A stretch of 64,000 bases of DNA. Origin: Rhizobium hidalgonense (lineage in GTDB: Bacteria > Pseudomonadota > Alphaproteobacteria > Rhizobiales > Rhizobiaceae). Each line of letters opens with the position of its first letter. Within the stretch, counting starts at the first letter, position 1. The translations under genes and the position numbers were made by a program. The notes under the pieces were generated by a model. That model ran no database searches and had not been told where the DNA came from. It worked only from the letters and a program-made list of their open reading frames with translations. Location of the stretch: assembly GCF_002914525.1 (NCBI RefSeq), contig NZ_LODW01000127.1, positions 124,001 to 188,000 on the forward strand, given 5' to 3'. This document shows positions 17,053 to 26,269 of this stretch, piece by piece.

Positions 17053-18132
17053 ATGCCCTGGAGCAATCAGAATGGCGGCGGCGGCCCTTGGGGCGGCGGC
17101 GGCGGTAATAATCAGGGACCATGGGGCCAGGGGCCGAACCGCCCGCGTGGCGGCGGCAAGGGCGGACCGCCTGACCTGGAAGACATTATCCGGCGCGGAC
17201 AGGACCAACTGCGCAATATCGTGCCCGGCGGTTTCAACGGCGGCGTGGCGGTGATCGTCGCGGCGGTCGTTGCCATCTTCTGGCTGATCCAGTGCGTCTA
17301 CGTGGTGCAGCCGGACGAACGCGGCGTCGAACTGCGGTTCGGCAAGCCGAAGGAAGAGATCTCGATGCCCGGCCTGCATTTCCATTTCTGGCCGATGGAA
17401 AGCGTCGAGACGGTCAAGGTGACCGTGCAACAGCTGAATATCGGGGCGACCTCGGCATCCTCTTCGAACGGCCTGATGCTCTCCAGCGACAAGAGCGTCA
17501 TCAACGTGCAATTCGCCGTCTTCTACACGGTCAGTGATCCGAAGGCCTATCTCTTCAACGTCGAAAATCCGGCAGAGACCCTGCAGCAGGTTTCCGACAG
17601 CGCCATGCGCGAAATTGTCGGGCGTCGTCCGGCGCAGGATGCCTTCCGCAGCAATCGCCAGCCGATCGAAGTGGATGTGCTCAATATCGTGCAGGATACG
17701 ATGAACCGCTATGGCGCCGGTGTGACCGTGACCGGCGTGACGATCCAGAACGTGGCGCCGCCGCGCGAAGTCGCCGATGCCTTCGAAGAAGTACAGCGTG
17801 CCGGCCGCGACCGCGACAGCACGATCGAAGACGCCAACCGCTACACGAACCAGAAGCTCGGCCAGGCGCGAGGCGATGCGGCGCGAATTCGTGAAGATGC
17901 AGCCGCCTACAAGAACCGTGTCGTGAAGGAGGCCGAAGGTGAGGCACAGCGCTTCAGCGCGATCAACGACGAATATTCGAAGGCTCCCGAAGTGACCCGC
18001 AAGCGGCTGTTCATCGAAACGATGGAACAGGTACTAAAGAGCTCGAAGAAGGTCATCATCGACGAGAAGCAGGGTGTGTTGCCTTATCTGCCGCTCAATG
18101 AGCTCAGCAAGCCGGCTCAGCAGGGAGGTTGA
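17053..18132 (+). CDS. hflK: Membrane protease modulator HflK
   Basis: HflK and HflC form a large SPFH/Band-7 cage on the inner membrane that surrounds and modulates the FtsH protease. The 359-residue product has the typical Gly/Pro/Asn-rich N-terminus, a single membrane helix (GGVAVIVAAVVAIFWLIQCVYVV, about residues 64-86) and a Band-7 domain (VVQPDERGVELRFGKPKEE and on). A charged helix follows (ANRYTNQKLGQARGDAARIREDAAAYK). ATG at 17053 has AACGAGG 6 nt upstream. hflC follows 3 bp later, and degP is the next gene, a membrane/periplasm quality-control cluster. Confidence 0.95.
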   Translation: MPWSNQNGGGGPWGGGGGNNQGPWGQGPNRPRGGGKGGPPDLEDIIRRGQDQLRNIVPGGFNGGVAVIVAAVVAIFWLIQCVYVVQPDERGVELRFGKPKEEISMPGLHFHFWPMESVETVKVTVQQLNIGATSASSSNGLMLSSDKSVINVQFAVFYTVSDPKAYLFNVENPAETLQQVSDSAMREIVGRRPAQDAFRSNRQPIEVDVLNIVQDTMNRYGAGVTVTGVTIQNVAPPREVADAFEEVQRAGRDRDSTIEDANRYTNQKLGQARGDAARIREDAAAYKNRVVKEAEGEAQRFSAINDEYSKAPEVTRKRLFIETMEQVLKSSKKVIIDEKQGVLPYLPLNELSKPAQQGG

Positions 18133-18135
18133 ACC

Positions 18136-19095
18136 ATGACATCGAACAGACTTCCCATCATTCTCCTCATCCTCGCCATCGTGCTGGTCGGGCTCTATTC
18201 GTCGATCTTCGTGGTGAATGCACGCGAGCAGGCGATCGTCGTCCGCTTCGGCCAGATTCAGTCGGTCAAGACCGAGCCCGGCATCTATTTCAAGCTGCCC
18301 TTCGGCTTCATGGATGCCGACCGCGTCCAGCTGGTCGAAAAACAGGCGCTGAGGCTCGATCTCGACAATATCCGCGTTCAGGTTCAGGACGGCCAGACCT
18401 TCGACGTCGATGCCTTCGTGATCTACAACATCTCGGATGTTCGCCGCTTCCGCGAAACGGTATCGGGCGATCGCGAGGCTGCGGAAGCGCGGCTGAGGGC
18501 GCAGCTCGATTCATCGCTTCGCCGCGTCTACGGTCTGCGCGACTATAATGCAGCGCTCTCGGAAGAGCGTGTCGCGATGATGCTGGAGATCCGGGACGAC
18601 CTGCGCACGGATGCCGAAAATCTCGGCCTGCATATCGACGATGTTCGCATCCGCCGCACCGACCTTTCTCCCGAGGTAGCGCCCAACACTTACAACGCCA
18701 TGCGCTCGGAACGCCTGGCCGAAGCCGAGCGCATCCGCGCGGAGGGCAATGAAGAAGGCCAGCGGCGCCGGGCCGTCGCCGACCGCCAGGTCGTCGAGTT
18801 TACCGCGGGTGCCCAGCGCGACGCGGAAATCCTGCGCGGTCAAGGCGATGCGGAACGCAACCGTGTCTTCGCGGACGCCTTCAGCAAGGATCCGGCTTTC
18901 TTCGAGTTCTATCGCTCGATGGCCGCCTACTCCTCAGCGCTATCATCGCAGGACACGACGCTGGTGTTGTCGCCGAATACGGAATTCTTCCGTTATTTCG
19001 ACAATGCCGCCGGCACCCTGAAAGCGCCGACAAATCCGGCTGCGGCAGCTCCCGGCGCGGCTGCTCCGCCAGCACCCCCCCAGCCGGCGAACTAA
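18136..19095 (+). CDS. hflC: Membrane protease modulator HflC
   Basis: This is the partner subunit of HflK in the FtsH-regulating complex. The 319-residue product has an N-terminal membrane anchor (LPIILLILAIVLVGLYSSIFVV) and a Band-7 domain (NAREQAIVVRFGQIQSVKTEPGIYFKLPFGF). The long C-terminal helical region contains RLAEAERIRAEGNEEGQRRRA and ends in a Pro/Ala-rich tail. It starts 3 bp after hflK, so the pair is translated from one message. A strong terminator at 19134 ends the operon before degP. Confidence 0.95.
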   Translation: MTSNRLPIILLILAIVLVGLYSSIFVVNAREQAIVVRFGQIQSVKTEPGIYFKLPFGFMDADRVQLVEKQALRLDLDNIRVQVQDGQTFDVDAFVIYNISDVRRFRETVSGDREAAEARLRAQLDSSLRRVYGLRDYNAALSEERVAMMLEIRDDLRTDAENLGLHIDDVRIRRTDLSPEVAPNTYNAMRSERLAEAERIRAEGNEEGQRRRAVADRQVVEFTAGAQRDAEILRGQGDAERNRVFADAFSKDPAFFEFYRSMAAYSSALSSQDTTLVLSPNTEFFRYFDNAAGTLKAPTNPAAAAPGAAAPPAPPQPAN

Positions 19096-19133
19096 CGGCA
19101 AGGGGCGCCACCCGCATCCCCGACGATTCCGAA

Positions 19134-19161
19134 GGGCCGGCCCGAGAGCCGGCCCTTTTTT
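19134..19161 (+). terminator. Rho-independent terminator after hflC
   Basis: GGGCCGGC and GCCGGCCC form an 8-bp stem around CCGAGA, followed by TTTTTT. It lies 39 bp after the hflC stop and separates hflKC from degP. Confidence 0.9.
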
Positions 19162-19302
19162 CGTGGAATGATTGAGACAATCGGGCTTTTGCGAGGCGAC
19201 GTCACATTGCACGGGGATTTCGCGAAAAGGTGATTTCGCCCTCCATCATTCCGCCTTATGCTGGTGCTCAATGTGCGCATTTACCCCCTATGAGGATGCT
19301 TA

Positions 19303-21024
19303 ATGGCCCCCACGAATCGCTCGCCCTTCAGACGAACGCTCGCGCTTATGGCCAGCGCTGCAATTCTTGCGCATGCCGGCATGAATGGGGTGGCCTATGG
19401 GCAAATCGCGCCTGAGACGACAGCGCCCGGCGTTGCTACACCCGCTCCGGCTACTCCTGTGCCCACGCCGCCTGCAACAGCTGCACCACAGCCGGCCCCC
19501 TCAATTCAGGCCGGTGCGCCGAACAACGGTCCGGCTTCGGTCGCCGATCTCGCCGAAGGGCTGCTCGACGCCGTGGTCAACATCTCGACCTCGCAGAACG
19601 TGAAGGACGACGAGGGCGTCGGCCCGGCGCCGCGCGCGCCCGACGGCTCGCCTTTCCAGGAATTCTTCAACGACTTCTTCGACAAGAAGCAGGGCAACAA
19701 GGGCGGCAACCATAATGTCAGCTCGCTCGGCTCTGGCTTCGTCATTGATCCCACAGGCTATATCGTCACCAACAACCACGTGATCGAGGGCGCCGACGAT
19801 ATTGAAGTCAACTTCGCCAATGGTTCGAAGCTCAAGGCGAAGTTGATCGGCACGGATACCAAGACCGATCTTTCGGTGTTGAAGGTCGAGCCAAAGTCGC
19901 CGCTGAAATCGGTGAAATTCGGCGATTCCAGCACAATGCGCATCGGCGACTGGGTGATGGCGATCGGCAATCCCTTCGGCTTCGGCGGTTCGGTGACGGT
20001 CGGCATCATTTCCGGGCGCGGCCGCAATATCAATGCCGGCCCCTATGACAACTTCATCCAGACGGATGCGGCGATCAACAAAGGCAATTCCGGCGGGCCG
20101 CTCTTCAACATGAAGGGTGAGGTGATCGGCATCAATACGGCGATCATTTCGCCGAGCGGCGGTTCGATCGGCATCGGCTTTTCCGTACCCTCCGAACTTG
20201 CCTCCGGCGTCGTCGATCAATTGCGCGAATATGGTGAGACGCGGCGCGGTTGGCTCGGCGTGCGCATCCAGCCGGTCACCGACGATATTGCCGACAGCCT
20301 CGGCCTCGACACCGCCAAGGGTGCGCTGGTCGCCGGCGTCATCAAGGGCGGCCCGGTCGATGATGGCTCGATCAAAGCGGGCGACGTCATTTTGAAGTTC
20401 GACGGCAAGACCGTCAGCGAAATGCGCGACCTGCCGCGCGTCGTGGCGGAAAGCACGGTCGGCAAGGAAGTCGACGTGGTGGTGCTGCGCGACGGCAAGG
20501 AGCAGACCGTCAAGGTGAAGCTCGGCCGGCTCGAGGACAGCGATCAGGCGGCAGCATCCGGCGACGCGGCGCCAGACGGTTCGCAGGATGACGGTGTGAT
20601 TACCCCGGATCCCGGCGAAAATAATGACATGGACGAGCCGGATTCCGGCGATCAGGCCCAGCCCGCACCGGGGGCGCCCGCGCCGGACCAACACCAGGGC
20701 CAGGTGTCACCGGATGCGGCCACGCCGAAGAACGTGCTCGGCCTGTCGCTGTCGCTTTTGAGCGCCGAAACGCGCAAGGCTTTCGGCATTGCGGAAAGCG
20801 TCGACGGTGTCGTCGTGACGGAGGTGACGCCCGGCTCCGCTTCGGCCGAAAAGGGTCTGAAGCCCGGCGACGTGATCGTCGAGGTGGCTCAGGAGTTCAT
20901 GAAGTCGCCGGACGCGGTCGCCGCCAAGGTGAAGTCGCTGAAGCAGGAAGGCCGCCGCAACGCCCAACTGATGATCGCATCGGCGAATGGCGATCTGCGG
21001 TTTGTGGCGGTGCCGATGGAATAG
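19303..21024 (+). CDS. degP: Periplasmic serine protease DegP/Do family
   Basis: The product is a periplasmic HtrA-type protease/chaperone for misfolded envelope proteins. It has 573 residues: a signal peptide (to about residue 34, cleaved near VAYGQ) and an Ala/Pro-rich spacer, then a trypsin-like domain with the triad His159 (VTNNHVIEG), Asp189 (TKTDLSVLKV) and Ser263 (INKGNSGGPLFN). PDZ1 is near 300-405 and PDZ2 near 475-573. The linker between the PDZ domains is unusually long and Asp/Pro/Gln-rich (residues about 410-470). It sits behind hflKC, another quality-control system, but after a terminator. Confidence 0.95.
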   Translation: MAPTNRSPFRRTLALMASAAILAHAGMNGVAYGQIAPETTAPGVATPAPATPVPTPPATAAPQPAPSIQAGAPNNGPASVADLAEGLLDAVVNISTSQNVKDDEGVGPAPRAPDGSPFQEFFNDFFDKKQGNKGGNHNVSSLGSGFVIDPTGYIVTNNHVIEGADDIEVNFANGSKLKAKLIGTDTKTDLSVLKVEPKSPLKSVKFGDSSTMRIGDWVMAIGNPFGFGGSVTVGIISGRGRNINAGPYDNFIQTDAAINKGNSGGPLFNMKGEVIGINTAIISPSGGSIGIGFSVPSELASGVVDQLREYGETRRGWLGVRIQPVTDDIADSLGLDTAKGALVAGVIKGGPVDDGSIKAGDVILKFDGKTVSEMRDLPRVVAESTVGKEVDVVVLRDGKEQTVKVKLGRLEDSDQAAASGDAAPDGSQDDGVITPDPGENNDMDEPDSGDQAQPAPGAPAPDQHQGQVSPDAATPKNVLGLSLSLLSAETRKAFGIAESVDGVVVTEVTPGSASAEKGLKPGDVIVEVAQEFMKSPDAVAAKVKSLKQEGRRNAQLMIASANGDLRFVAVPME

Positions 21025-21327
21025 GAGGTAGGGCGGCAACTAGCCGCCGCCTTCCTGTTCTCGCTCAACCTCTCCTCCGTCATTCCTGCGCTTGTCACAG
21101 GAAGCCAGCCACAGCGAGTCCGCGCGGTGAACGAGTTTCGAGAGCTACCGGATCTTCTCCGCCCAAGGACTTGGGCGCGCTGGATCTCTGTGACGAGCAC
21201 AGGGATGAGGAGATTGGGGCGAGCGTTTGCGCCATATTTCATGCCGACGCATTCGACAGTGTGCCGGTGGACCGCAATCGACCGGGTTTCTGATTTAGTA
21301 ACCGCGCAGAGATGATGAGCGGAGCTT
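21025..21327. other. Intergenic region between convergent degP and serB
   Basis: This 303-bp spacer holds a weak GC-rich hairpin just after degP (GGCGGC-AACTA-GCCGCC at 21032-21048, no T-run) and a palindromic repeat element (21080-21208). The remaining 120 bp before serB show no gene or recognisable site. Confidence 0.6.
21080..21208 (-). repeat. Palindromic intergenic repeat, family A, copy 1
   Basis: The ends are imperfect inverted repeats of about 29 bp (left TCATTCCTGCGCTTGTCACAGG..., right ...CTGTGACGAGCACAGGGATGA). The core holds GCCCAAGGACTTGGGC and CCGCGCGGTGAAC. A second copy at 53456-53588 has the same ends but its core is in the opposite orientation. This resembles the mosaic palindromic elements of rhizobia. 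Confidence 0.8.
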
Positions 21328-22218
21328 TCAAAGTGTCACAAAATCCGTCTTCCGATAGCCCTGGATATAGAGCAGCGCGGTGAGATCTCCGTGGTTGATG
21401 CGCATCTGCGCCTCGGCGGCAACGGCGGGCTTGGCGTGCAGGGCGACGCCGGCGCCGGCAAGGTGCAGCATGCCGAGGTCGTTGGCGCCGTCGCCGACGG
21501 CGATCGCGTCTTCAGGCGAAATGCCGAGGTGAGCCGAAATCTCGTTCAGCGCATCGACCTTGGCCTGCTTGCCAAGGATCGGTTCGGCGACGAAGCCGGA
21601 GAGGATGCCGCCATCTTCGAGCAGGGTGTTGGCGCGGTTCTCATCGAAACCGAGGGTGGCGGCGATGCGGCTGGTGAAGACGGTGAAGCCGCCGGAGACC
21701 AGGGCGGTATAATGACCTTTCGATTTCATGGTGGCGATCAGTTCCGGGCCGCCCGGTGTCAGCGTGATGCGCTTGGCGATCACTTCATCGACGACGGATA
21801 TCGGCAAGCCCTTCAAGAGGGCGACACGTTCGCGCAAAGCGGGCTCGAAAGCGATCTCGCCGTTCATGGCGCGGGCGGTAATGGTCGCGACCTTCTCCTT
21901 CAGGCCGACTTCGGCGGCCAGTTCGTCGATGCATTCCTGGCCAATCATGGTCGAATCCATGTCGGCGATCAGCAGCTTCTTGCGGCGGGTCTCCTGCTCC
22001 TGGATGACGAGGTCGATCGGCGCGCTCGCTATGACGGCAAGAATATTGGCCTCGGCCGCTTGCGCATCCGTGCCGTCACGCAAGGCGATATCGCAGGCGA
22101 TACCGTCGGCCAGCCAGTAGAGGCCGGAAGCGTCGACCGCCTCGGCCGCCTGTTCGGCGATCTTGGGTGTCAGCACGGGATTTGACGGATTGGCAACAAG
22201 CGTGGCAACGAGGGCCAT
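21328..22218 (-). CDS. serB: Phosphoserine phosphatase
   Basis: SerB hydrolyses phosphoserine, the last step of serine synthesis. The product has 296 residues. The N-terminal 80 are a regulatory domain, and the rest is a HAD phosphatase with motif I ADMDSTMIGQECIDELA (Asp nucleophile and acid), motif II ALVSGGFTVF, and motif IV AVGDGANDLGML. I chose ATG at 22218 (MALVATLVANPSNPV). This start codon overlaps that of the divergent miaA (shared bases 22217-22218), so no separate promoter region exists between them. Confidence 0.95.
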   Translation of the reverse strand: MALVATLVANPSNPVLTPKIAEQAAEAVDASGLYWLADGIACDIALRDGTDAQAAEANILAVIASAPIDLVIQEQETRRKKLLIADMDSTMIGQECIDELAAEVGLKEKVATITARAMNGEIAFEPALRERVALLKGLPISVVDEVIAKRITLTPGGPELIATMKSKGHYTALVSGGFTVFTSRIAATLGFDENRANTLLEDGGILSGFVAEPILGKQAKVDALNEISAHLGISPEDAIAVGDGANDLGMLHLAGAGVALHAKPAVAAEAQMRINHGDLTALLYIQGYRKTDFVTL

Positions 22219-23113
22219 GATGGAAAACCTTCTGAGCACAGTGAACGCGATCCTGATAACCGGGCCGACCGCCAGCGGCAAGTCCGCGCTCGCCGTCGAA
22301 TTGGCCAAGCGCCACGATGGCGTGGTCGTCAACGCCGACAGCATGCAGGTCTACGGTACGCTGCGGGTGCTGACCGCGCGCCCGTCGAAAGACGAGATGC
22401 AGGGTGTGCCGCATCATCTCTACGGCCATGTGCCGGCGGGTGCGGCCTATTCCACCGGCGCTTGGCTGCGCGATGTCTCGGCGCTCTTGCCGACGCTGAG
22501 GGCGGCCGGACAGTTGCCGGTCTTCGTCGGCGGCACCGGGCTTTATTTCAAGGCGCTGACTGGCGGTCTCTCCGATATGCCCGAGATACCGGAGGCGCTG
22601 CGGGAGGAGCTGCGGACCCGGCTGCTGGAGGAGCGGCCGGAGGGTCTCCATGCGGAACTCGCCGAGGCTGATCCCGCCATGGCGGCCAGTCTCAACCGCC
22701 AGGACGGGCAGCGCATCGTCCGGGCGCTTGAAGTGGTGAAGGCGACGGGACGGTCGATCGCCGATTTCCAGGGCCGGTCGGGACCGGTGGTGATCGACGG
22801 TGCTGAGGCCCGCAAGATCGTCGTGCTGCCGGACCGGGCAGTGCTGCATCAGCGCATCAATGGGCGATTCGAACAGATGCTGCAGCAGGGCGCGGAAGAC
22901 GAGGTGAGGGCGCTGCTTGCGCTCGACCTGCCGGCCACGGCGCCGGTTATGAAGGCGATCGGGGTATCGCAGATTGCGGCGATGCTGAATGGCGGGATAA
23001 CGCGCGACGAGGTGCTGGAGAAGGGTGCTGCGGCGACGCGGCAATATGCCAAGCGGCAAATGACATGGTTCCGCAACCAAATGGACGACAGCTGGGAACG
23101 GCTGGCGGTTTAG
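22217..23113 (+). CDS. miaA: tRNA dimethylallyltransferase
   Basis: MiaA adds a dimethylallyl group to A37 of tRNAs that read codons starting with U. The product (298 residues) has the P-loop GPTASGKSALAVELA (residues about 16-30), NADSMQVYGTLRVLTARPS (tRNA/DMAPP-binding loop), VGGTGLYFKALTGGLSDMPEIP and the C-terminal RQYAKRQMTWFRNQM typical of the family. Two ATGs in tandem (22217, 22220) could start it; I give the first. Its start overlaps that of serB on the other strand, so each promoter must lie inside the neighbouring gene. Confidence 0.94.
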   Translation: MMENLLSTVNAILITGPTASGKSALAVELAKRHDGVVVNADSMQVYGTLRVLTARPSKDEMQGVPHHLYGHVPAGAAYSTGAWLRDVSALLPTLRAAGQLPVFVGGTGLYFKALTGGLSDMPEIPEALREELRTRLLEERPEGLHAELAEADPAMAASLNRQDGQRIVRALEVVKATGRSIADFQGRSGPVVIDGAEARKIVVLPDRAVLHQRINGRFEQMLQQGAEDEVRALLALDLPATAPVMKAIGVSQIAAMLNGGITRDEVLEKGAAATRQYAKRQMTWFRNQMDDSWERLAV

Positions 23114-23196
23114 AATGAGGAGCGCCGCGCCCCCGCTTTCCGGCGCCGGATCGCGCCTGCTGTTTTCACATTGACTGCCTTTCAGAGGACCACATC

Positions 23197-24111
23197 ATGA
23201 CTTCAGCTTCGCCGTTTCATGGTCTTTCAGCCTTTCCGCCAACGCCGGCCGATATGGATGGCCGCGTGGACACCGATTCCCTCTGCCGTCTGCTGGAACC
23301 GCTGTGTGACGCCGGCGTCGCCTCCATAGGCCTTCTCGGCAGCACCGGGATCTACGCCTTTCTCACGCAAGCGGAGCGACTGCGCGCCGTTCAAGCTGCG
23401 GTCGAATGCGTTAGAGGTCGTGTTCCCATCGTCGTCGGCGTCGGAGCTCTCAGGACGGACCATGCCGTCGATCTCGCCAGGGATGCCGCGACCGCTGGTG
23501 CAGACGCGCTTCTGCTTGCGCCCGTGTCCTATACGCCGCTGACCCAGGAAGAAGCCTACCAGCACTTCCTTGCGGTCACCAAGGCGGTGACGCTGCCGCT
23601 TTGTATCTACAACAATCCCGGTACGACGCATTTCACCTTCAGCCGGGACCTTCTGCAGCGTCTCTCCGATATCGAGACGATCAAGGCGGTGAAGATGCCC
23701 TTGCCGGCCGACGGCGATGTGCGGGGGGAACTCGCGGTATTACGTGAGAAGTCCGGTCTCGCGATCGGCTATAGCGGCGACTGGGGCGCGGCCGAAGCGC
23801 TGCTTTCGGGCGCCGACGCCTGGTACAGCGTCATCGCCGGTCTGCTGCCGCGTACTGCCCTTGCCTTGACCAAGGCGGCGATTGCAGGCGACGACAATGA
23901 GACGCGCAGGCTCGATGGGCTGCTGGAGCCGCTTTGGAAGTTGTTCAAGGAATTCGGAAGCGTCCGTGTAGTCTATACGCTGGTCGAGTACCTTTTGCTG
24001 GCCGCAGCAGAGCTGCCGCGGCCTCTCTTGCCGCTTGGGCCGACGGAGCGGCAACGCGTACTCGACGTCGCCGAGCCGCTCGCAGCTCTGGAGCGTCAAT
24101 CCTTGGTGTAA
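23197..24111 (+). CDS. Dihydrodipicolinate synthase/N-acetylneuraminate lyase family protein
   Basis: The 304-residue product is a class I aldolase-type TIM barrel. The Schiff-base lysine is probably Lys166 in IKAVKMPLPAD, and the catalytic Tyr138 is in CIYNNPGTT. The usual GTTGE substrate motif is changed to GSTGIYAFL, and the DapA-type GIKE motif to AVKM, so it is probably not the lysine-pathway enzyme but a related aldolase or lyase for a 2-keto acid. It lies 83 bp after miaA and its end overlaps the convergent HerA-like gene by 16 bp. The substrate is unknown. Confidence 0.82.
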   Translation: MTSASPFHGLSAFPPTPADMDGRVDTDSLCRLLEPLCDAGVASIGLLGSTGIYAFLTQAERLRAVQAAVECVRGRVPIVVGVGALRTDHAVDLARDAATAGADALLLAPVSYTPLTQEEAYQHFLAVTKAVTLPLCIYNNPGTTHFTFSRDLLQRLSDIETIKAVKMPLPADGDVRGELAVLREKSGLAIGYSGDWGAAEALLSGADAWYSVIAGLLPRTALALTKAAIAGDDNETRRLDGLLEPLWKLFKEFGSVRVVYTLVEYLLLAAAELPRPLLPLGPTERQRVLDVAEPLAALERQSLV

Positions 24112-26120
24112 AGGCCGCTCAGCGGTTTTTTCAGAATGCTTTCGCGCAGCGACGTGCCGGGCTCCCTGCGGGTGACCGCGGGCTGGTCGGCTGGAGGTGC
24201 GGGCCGGGGAAAGACCGGCTCTTCGCGGCGCATCTCGCGGCGGAGCGCGTCCAGCCGGGGATCGATCGCTGGCGGTGCGGCGGGGTCGAGCCGCGGCGTC
24301 TGCGGCAGCAGTTCCCGCCGGTAGGATTCGAGCGGCGCGGCCGACGGGGCAGGCGGAGTGTAGGGCTTGGCGTCGATATCCTCATCGGCCGCCTCAACCT
24401 CGTCGGGGACTGCGGCGGACGCAGCGTAACTCTGCTGGAAATTCGAAATGTCGGGCCCGACGCTCACCGCGCGCATGCGGGTGACGATCTTGCGCAGATC
24501 GACCGTATCCGGATCTTCCTCGCTGTGCTTGCTGTTGGCGCTGGCAGCCTTCGGCAGGAGGCTTTCGTCGACGCGGGAAAAGCGCATGCGCATTGGCACA
24601 CTGATTGCCTCGCCGAAGGCAATCGCCTCGCCGTTGCCGATCGAGGAGATGAAGCTCGTCGTCGAGATCGACGAATTCGGGATCGCCGAGCGGATGATTT
24701 CCTGGTCGCGGTCGTTGGCGAGGCGCATGGCAAAGAGCGTCGAGCACTGCGAAAGGATCGTCTGATCGAGTTCGCCCGGCCGCTGGGTGATGATCCCGAG
24801 CGAGACGCCGTATTTGCGGCCCTCCTTGGCGATGCGGGCGATCGCCTGGCGCGTCGGCACGAAGCCGAGCGTTGGATCGGAGGGGATGTAGCGGTGAGCT
24901 TCCTCGCAGACGACGAGCATGTGGATGGCGCCTTCGCTCCACAGCGCCACCTCGAAGGCCATGCGGCAGAGCACGGAGGCGACGGAGTTGACCACCTCGG
25001 AGGGAATGCCGGCCAGTTGGAAGGTGCAGATCGGCCGATTCTCGCCGGGAATGCGGAAGATCTGCGCGATCGTCTCGGTGATCGTGTCGCTGATCGTGTT
25101 GTTGGAGAACATGAAGTGATAGCGCGGATCGTTGATCGCTGCGATGAGGCGCATCTTCAGCGAGCGCAGGAAGGGTTTTTCCGAGCGCCCCTCCAGGCGG
25201 CCGATGCGCTCGTCAATCAGCGCCAGCAGATCGGCCATGCGGTAGGGAACCGGCGTATCCGCGGTGATCGAGCTCTTTTCCGTCGTGCGACGCACCAGCG
25301 AATTGTCGCTGCCGCGGAAGGCGCGTTTGGCCTCCGGCAAGATATCGCGCAGCATGTCGAGCTCTTCCGGCACCGGAGGGCGGCCGCGAAAGACGACTTC
25401 GGCGAATTCTTCCAGCCGCATCAGCCAGAAGGGCAGGTCGAGTGTATCGGTGTCGATCGTGACGGCGTGCTTTGGAAATGCGGCGGCAAATTCGTTATGC
25501 GGATCGAGGATCAGCACCCGCAGCTTTGGGTTGGCCGCGATCGCCTTGTGCAGCAGCAGCGACACGGCCGTCGATTTGCCGACGCCGGTGGAGCCGACGA
25601 CGGCGAAATGCTTGGAGAGCATCGAGGGGATGTGGATCGCCGCGTCGATGCTTTCGTCCTGGGTCAGCTTGCCGATGATGGCGGTCGTACCCTCGCCGGC
25701 ATCGTAGATGCGCATCAGGTCGGCGGAGCGGATGCGGTGGGCGATGGCGCCGAGATAGGGATAGCGCGAAATGCCGGTGGAGAATTCCTCACGCCCGTCC
25801 TCATCGACACGGACTTCGCCGAGCAGTTCGGTCTCGATCTTGAAATTGTTGTCCTGGCCTTCGCCCCAGGCATGGCCGCCGGTGTTCATCTGATAGACGA
25901 GGGCAACGACACGGTTGCGGCCGACGCTGATCGAAATCAGCCGGCCGACGGACCAAAGTTCGGTGAGATCGGTGCCGCCTTGTTCGGCGACGGCGGCAAT
26001 CGTTGCCCGCGAGCCGCTGCACGCAACGACGCGGCCGAGAAAGCGATTTCCCGGCGCATGGCCATCGCGGCGATCGTGATCGCCTGCCGTGGCTGACATG
26101 CGCAAGTCGTTGTTGAGCAA
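24096..26120 (-). CDS. HerA-like hexameric ATPase
   Basis: The 674-residue product has an N-terminal HAS-barrel-like domain (FLGRVVACSGSRATIAAV), then a FtsK/HerA-type ATPase with Walker A GSTGVGKSTAVSLLL near residues 185-200 and Walker B MLVVCEEAHRY near residue 400. Further motifs are GVSLGIITQRPGELDQTILSQC and the arginine-rich LANDRDQEIIRSAIP. The last 110 residues are Pro/Arg-rich and probably disordered. HerA pumps DNA in end resection with NurA nuclease, but no NurA partner is next to it. TTG at 26120 has AAGGAG 7 nt upstream and is favoured over ATG at 26099, which has no clear ribosome site. Confidence 0.85.
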   Translation of the reverse strand: MLNNDLRMSATAGDHDRRDGHAPGNRFLGRVVACSGSRATIAAVAEQGGTDLTELWSVGRLISISVGRNRVVALVYQMNTGGHAWGEGQDNNFKIETELLGEVRVDEDGREEFSTGISRYPYLGAIAHRIRSADLMRIYDAGEGTTAIIGKLTQDESIDAAIHIPSMLSKHFAVVGSTGVGKSTAVSLLLHKAIAANPKLRVLILDPHNEFAAAFPKHAVTIDTDTLDLPFWLMRLEEFAEVVFRGRPPVPEELDMLRDILPEAKRAFRGSDNSLVRRTTEKSSITADTPVPYRMADLLALIDERIGRLEGRSEKPFLRSLKMRLIAAINDPRYHFMFSNNTISDTITETIAQIFRIPGENRPICTFQLAGIPSEVVNSVASVLCRMAFEVALWSEGAIHMLVVCEEAHRYIPSDPTLGFVPTRQAIARIAKEGRKYGVSLGIITQRPGELDQTILSQCSTLFAMRLANDRDQEIIRSAIPNSSISTTSFISSIGNGEAIAFGEAISVPMRMRFSRVDESLLPKAASANSKHSEEDPDTVDLRKIVTRMRAVSVGPDISNFQQSYAASAAVPDEVEAADEDIDAKPYTPPAPSAAPLESYRRELLPQTPRLDPAAPPAIDPRLDALRREMRREEPVFPRPAPPADQPAVTRREPGTSLRESILKKPLSGLYTKD

Positions 26121-26232
26121 AGGGCTACTCCTTGCAATGGGGCCTAAGGATAAAGCCCATCCTTTAACAAATCCTTCATCCTATCGATTTGTCGGGACGC
26201 CAGCGGGGGGTAGTTTTTTATCGCGTCATGCG

Positions 26233-26261
26233 TTGACGCTGCGAAATTTTCTGTCTATCAC
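26233..26261 (+). promoter_or_regulatory. Sigma-70-type promoter of the ilvBN leader
   Basis: TTGACG (26233-26238), 17-nt spacer, then TATCAC (26256-26261) stands just before the leader ORF at 26270. The transcript would begin at or very near the leader start codon. Confidence 0.55.
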
Positions 26262-26269
26262 TTCCGACC

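Noticed and set aside
23934..26096. Long plus-strand frame (about 720 codons) across the HerA-like gene
   Set aside because: It is the antisense of the HerA-like ATPase, which has all its motifs; the translation is Arg/Ala/Gly-rich and unlike any family, as is common in high-GC DNA.
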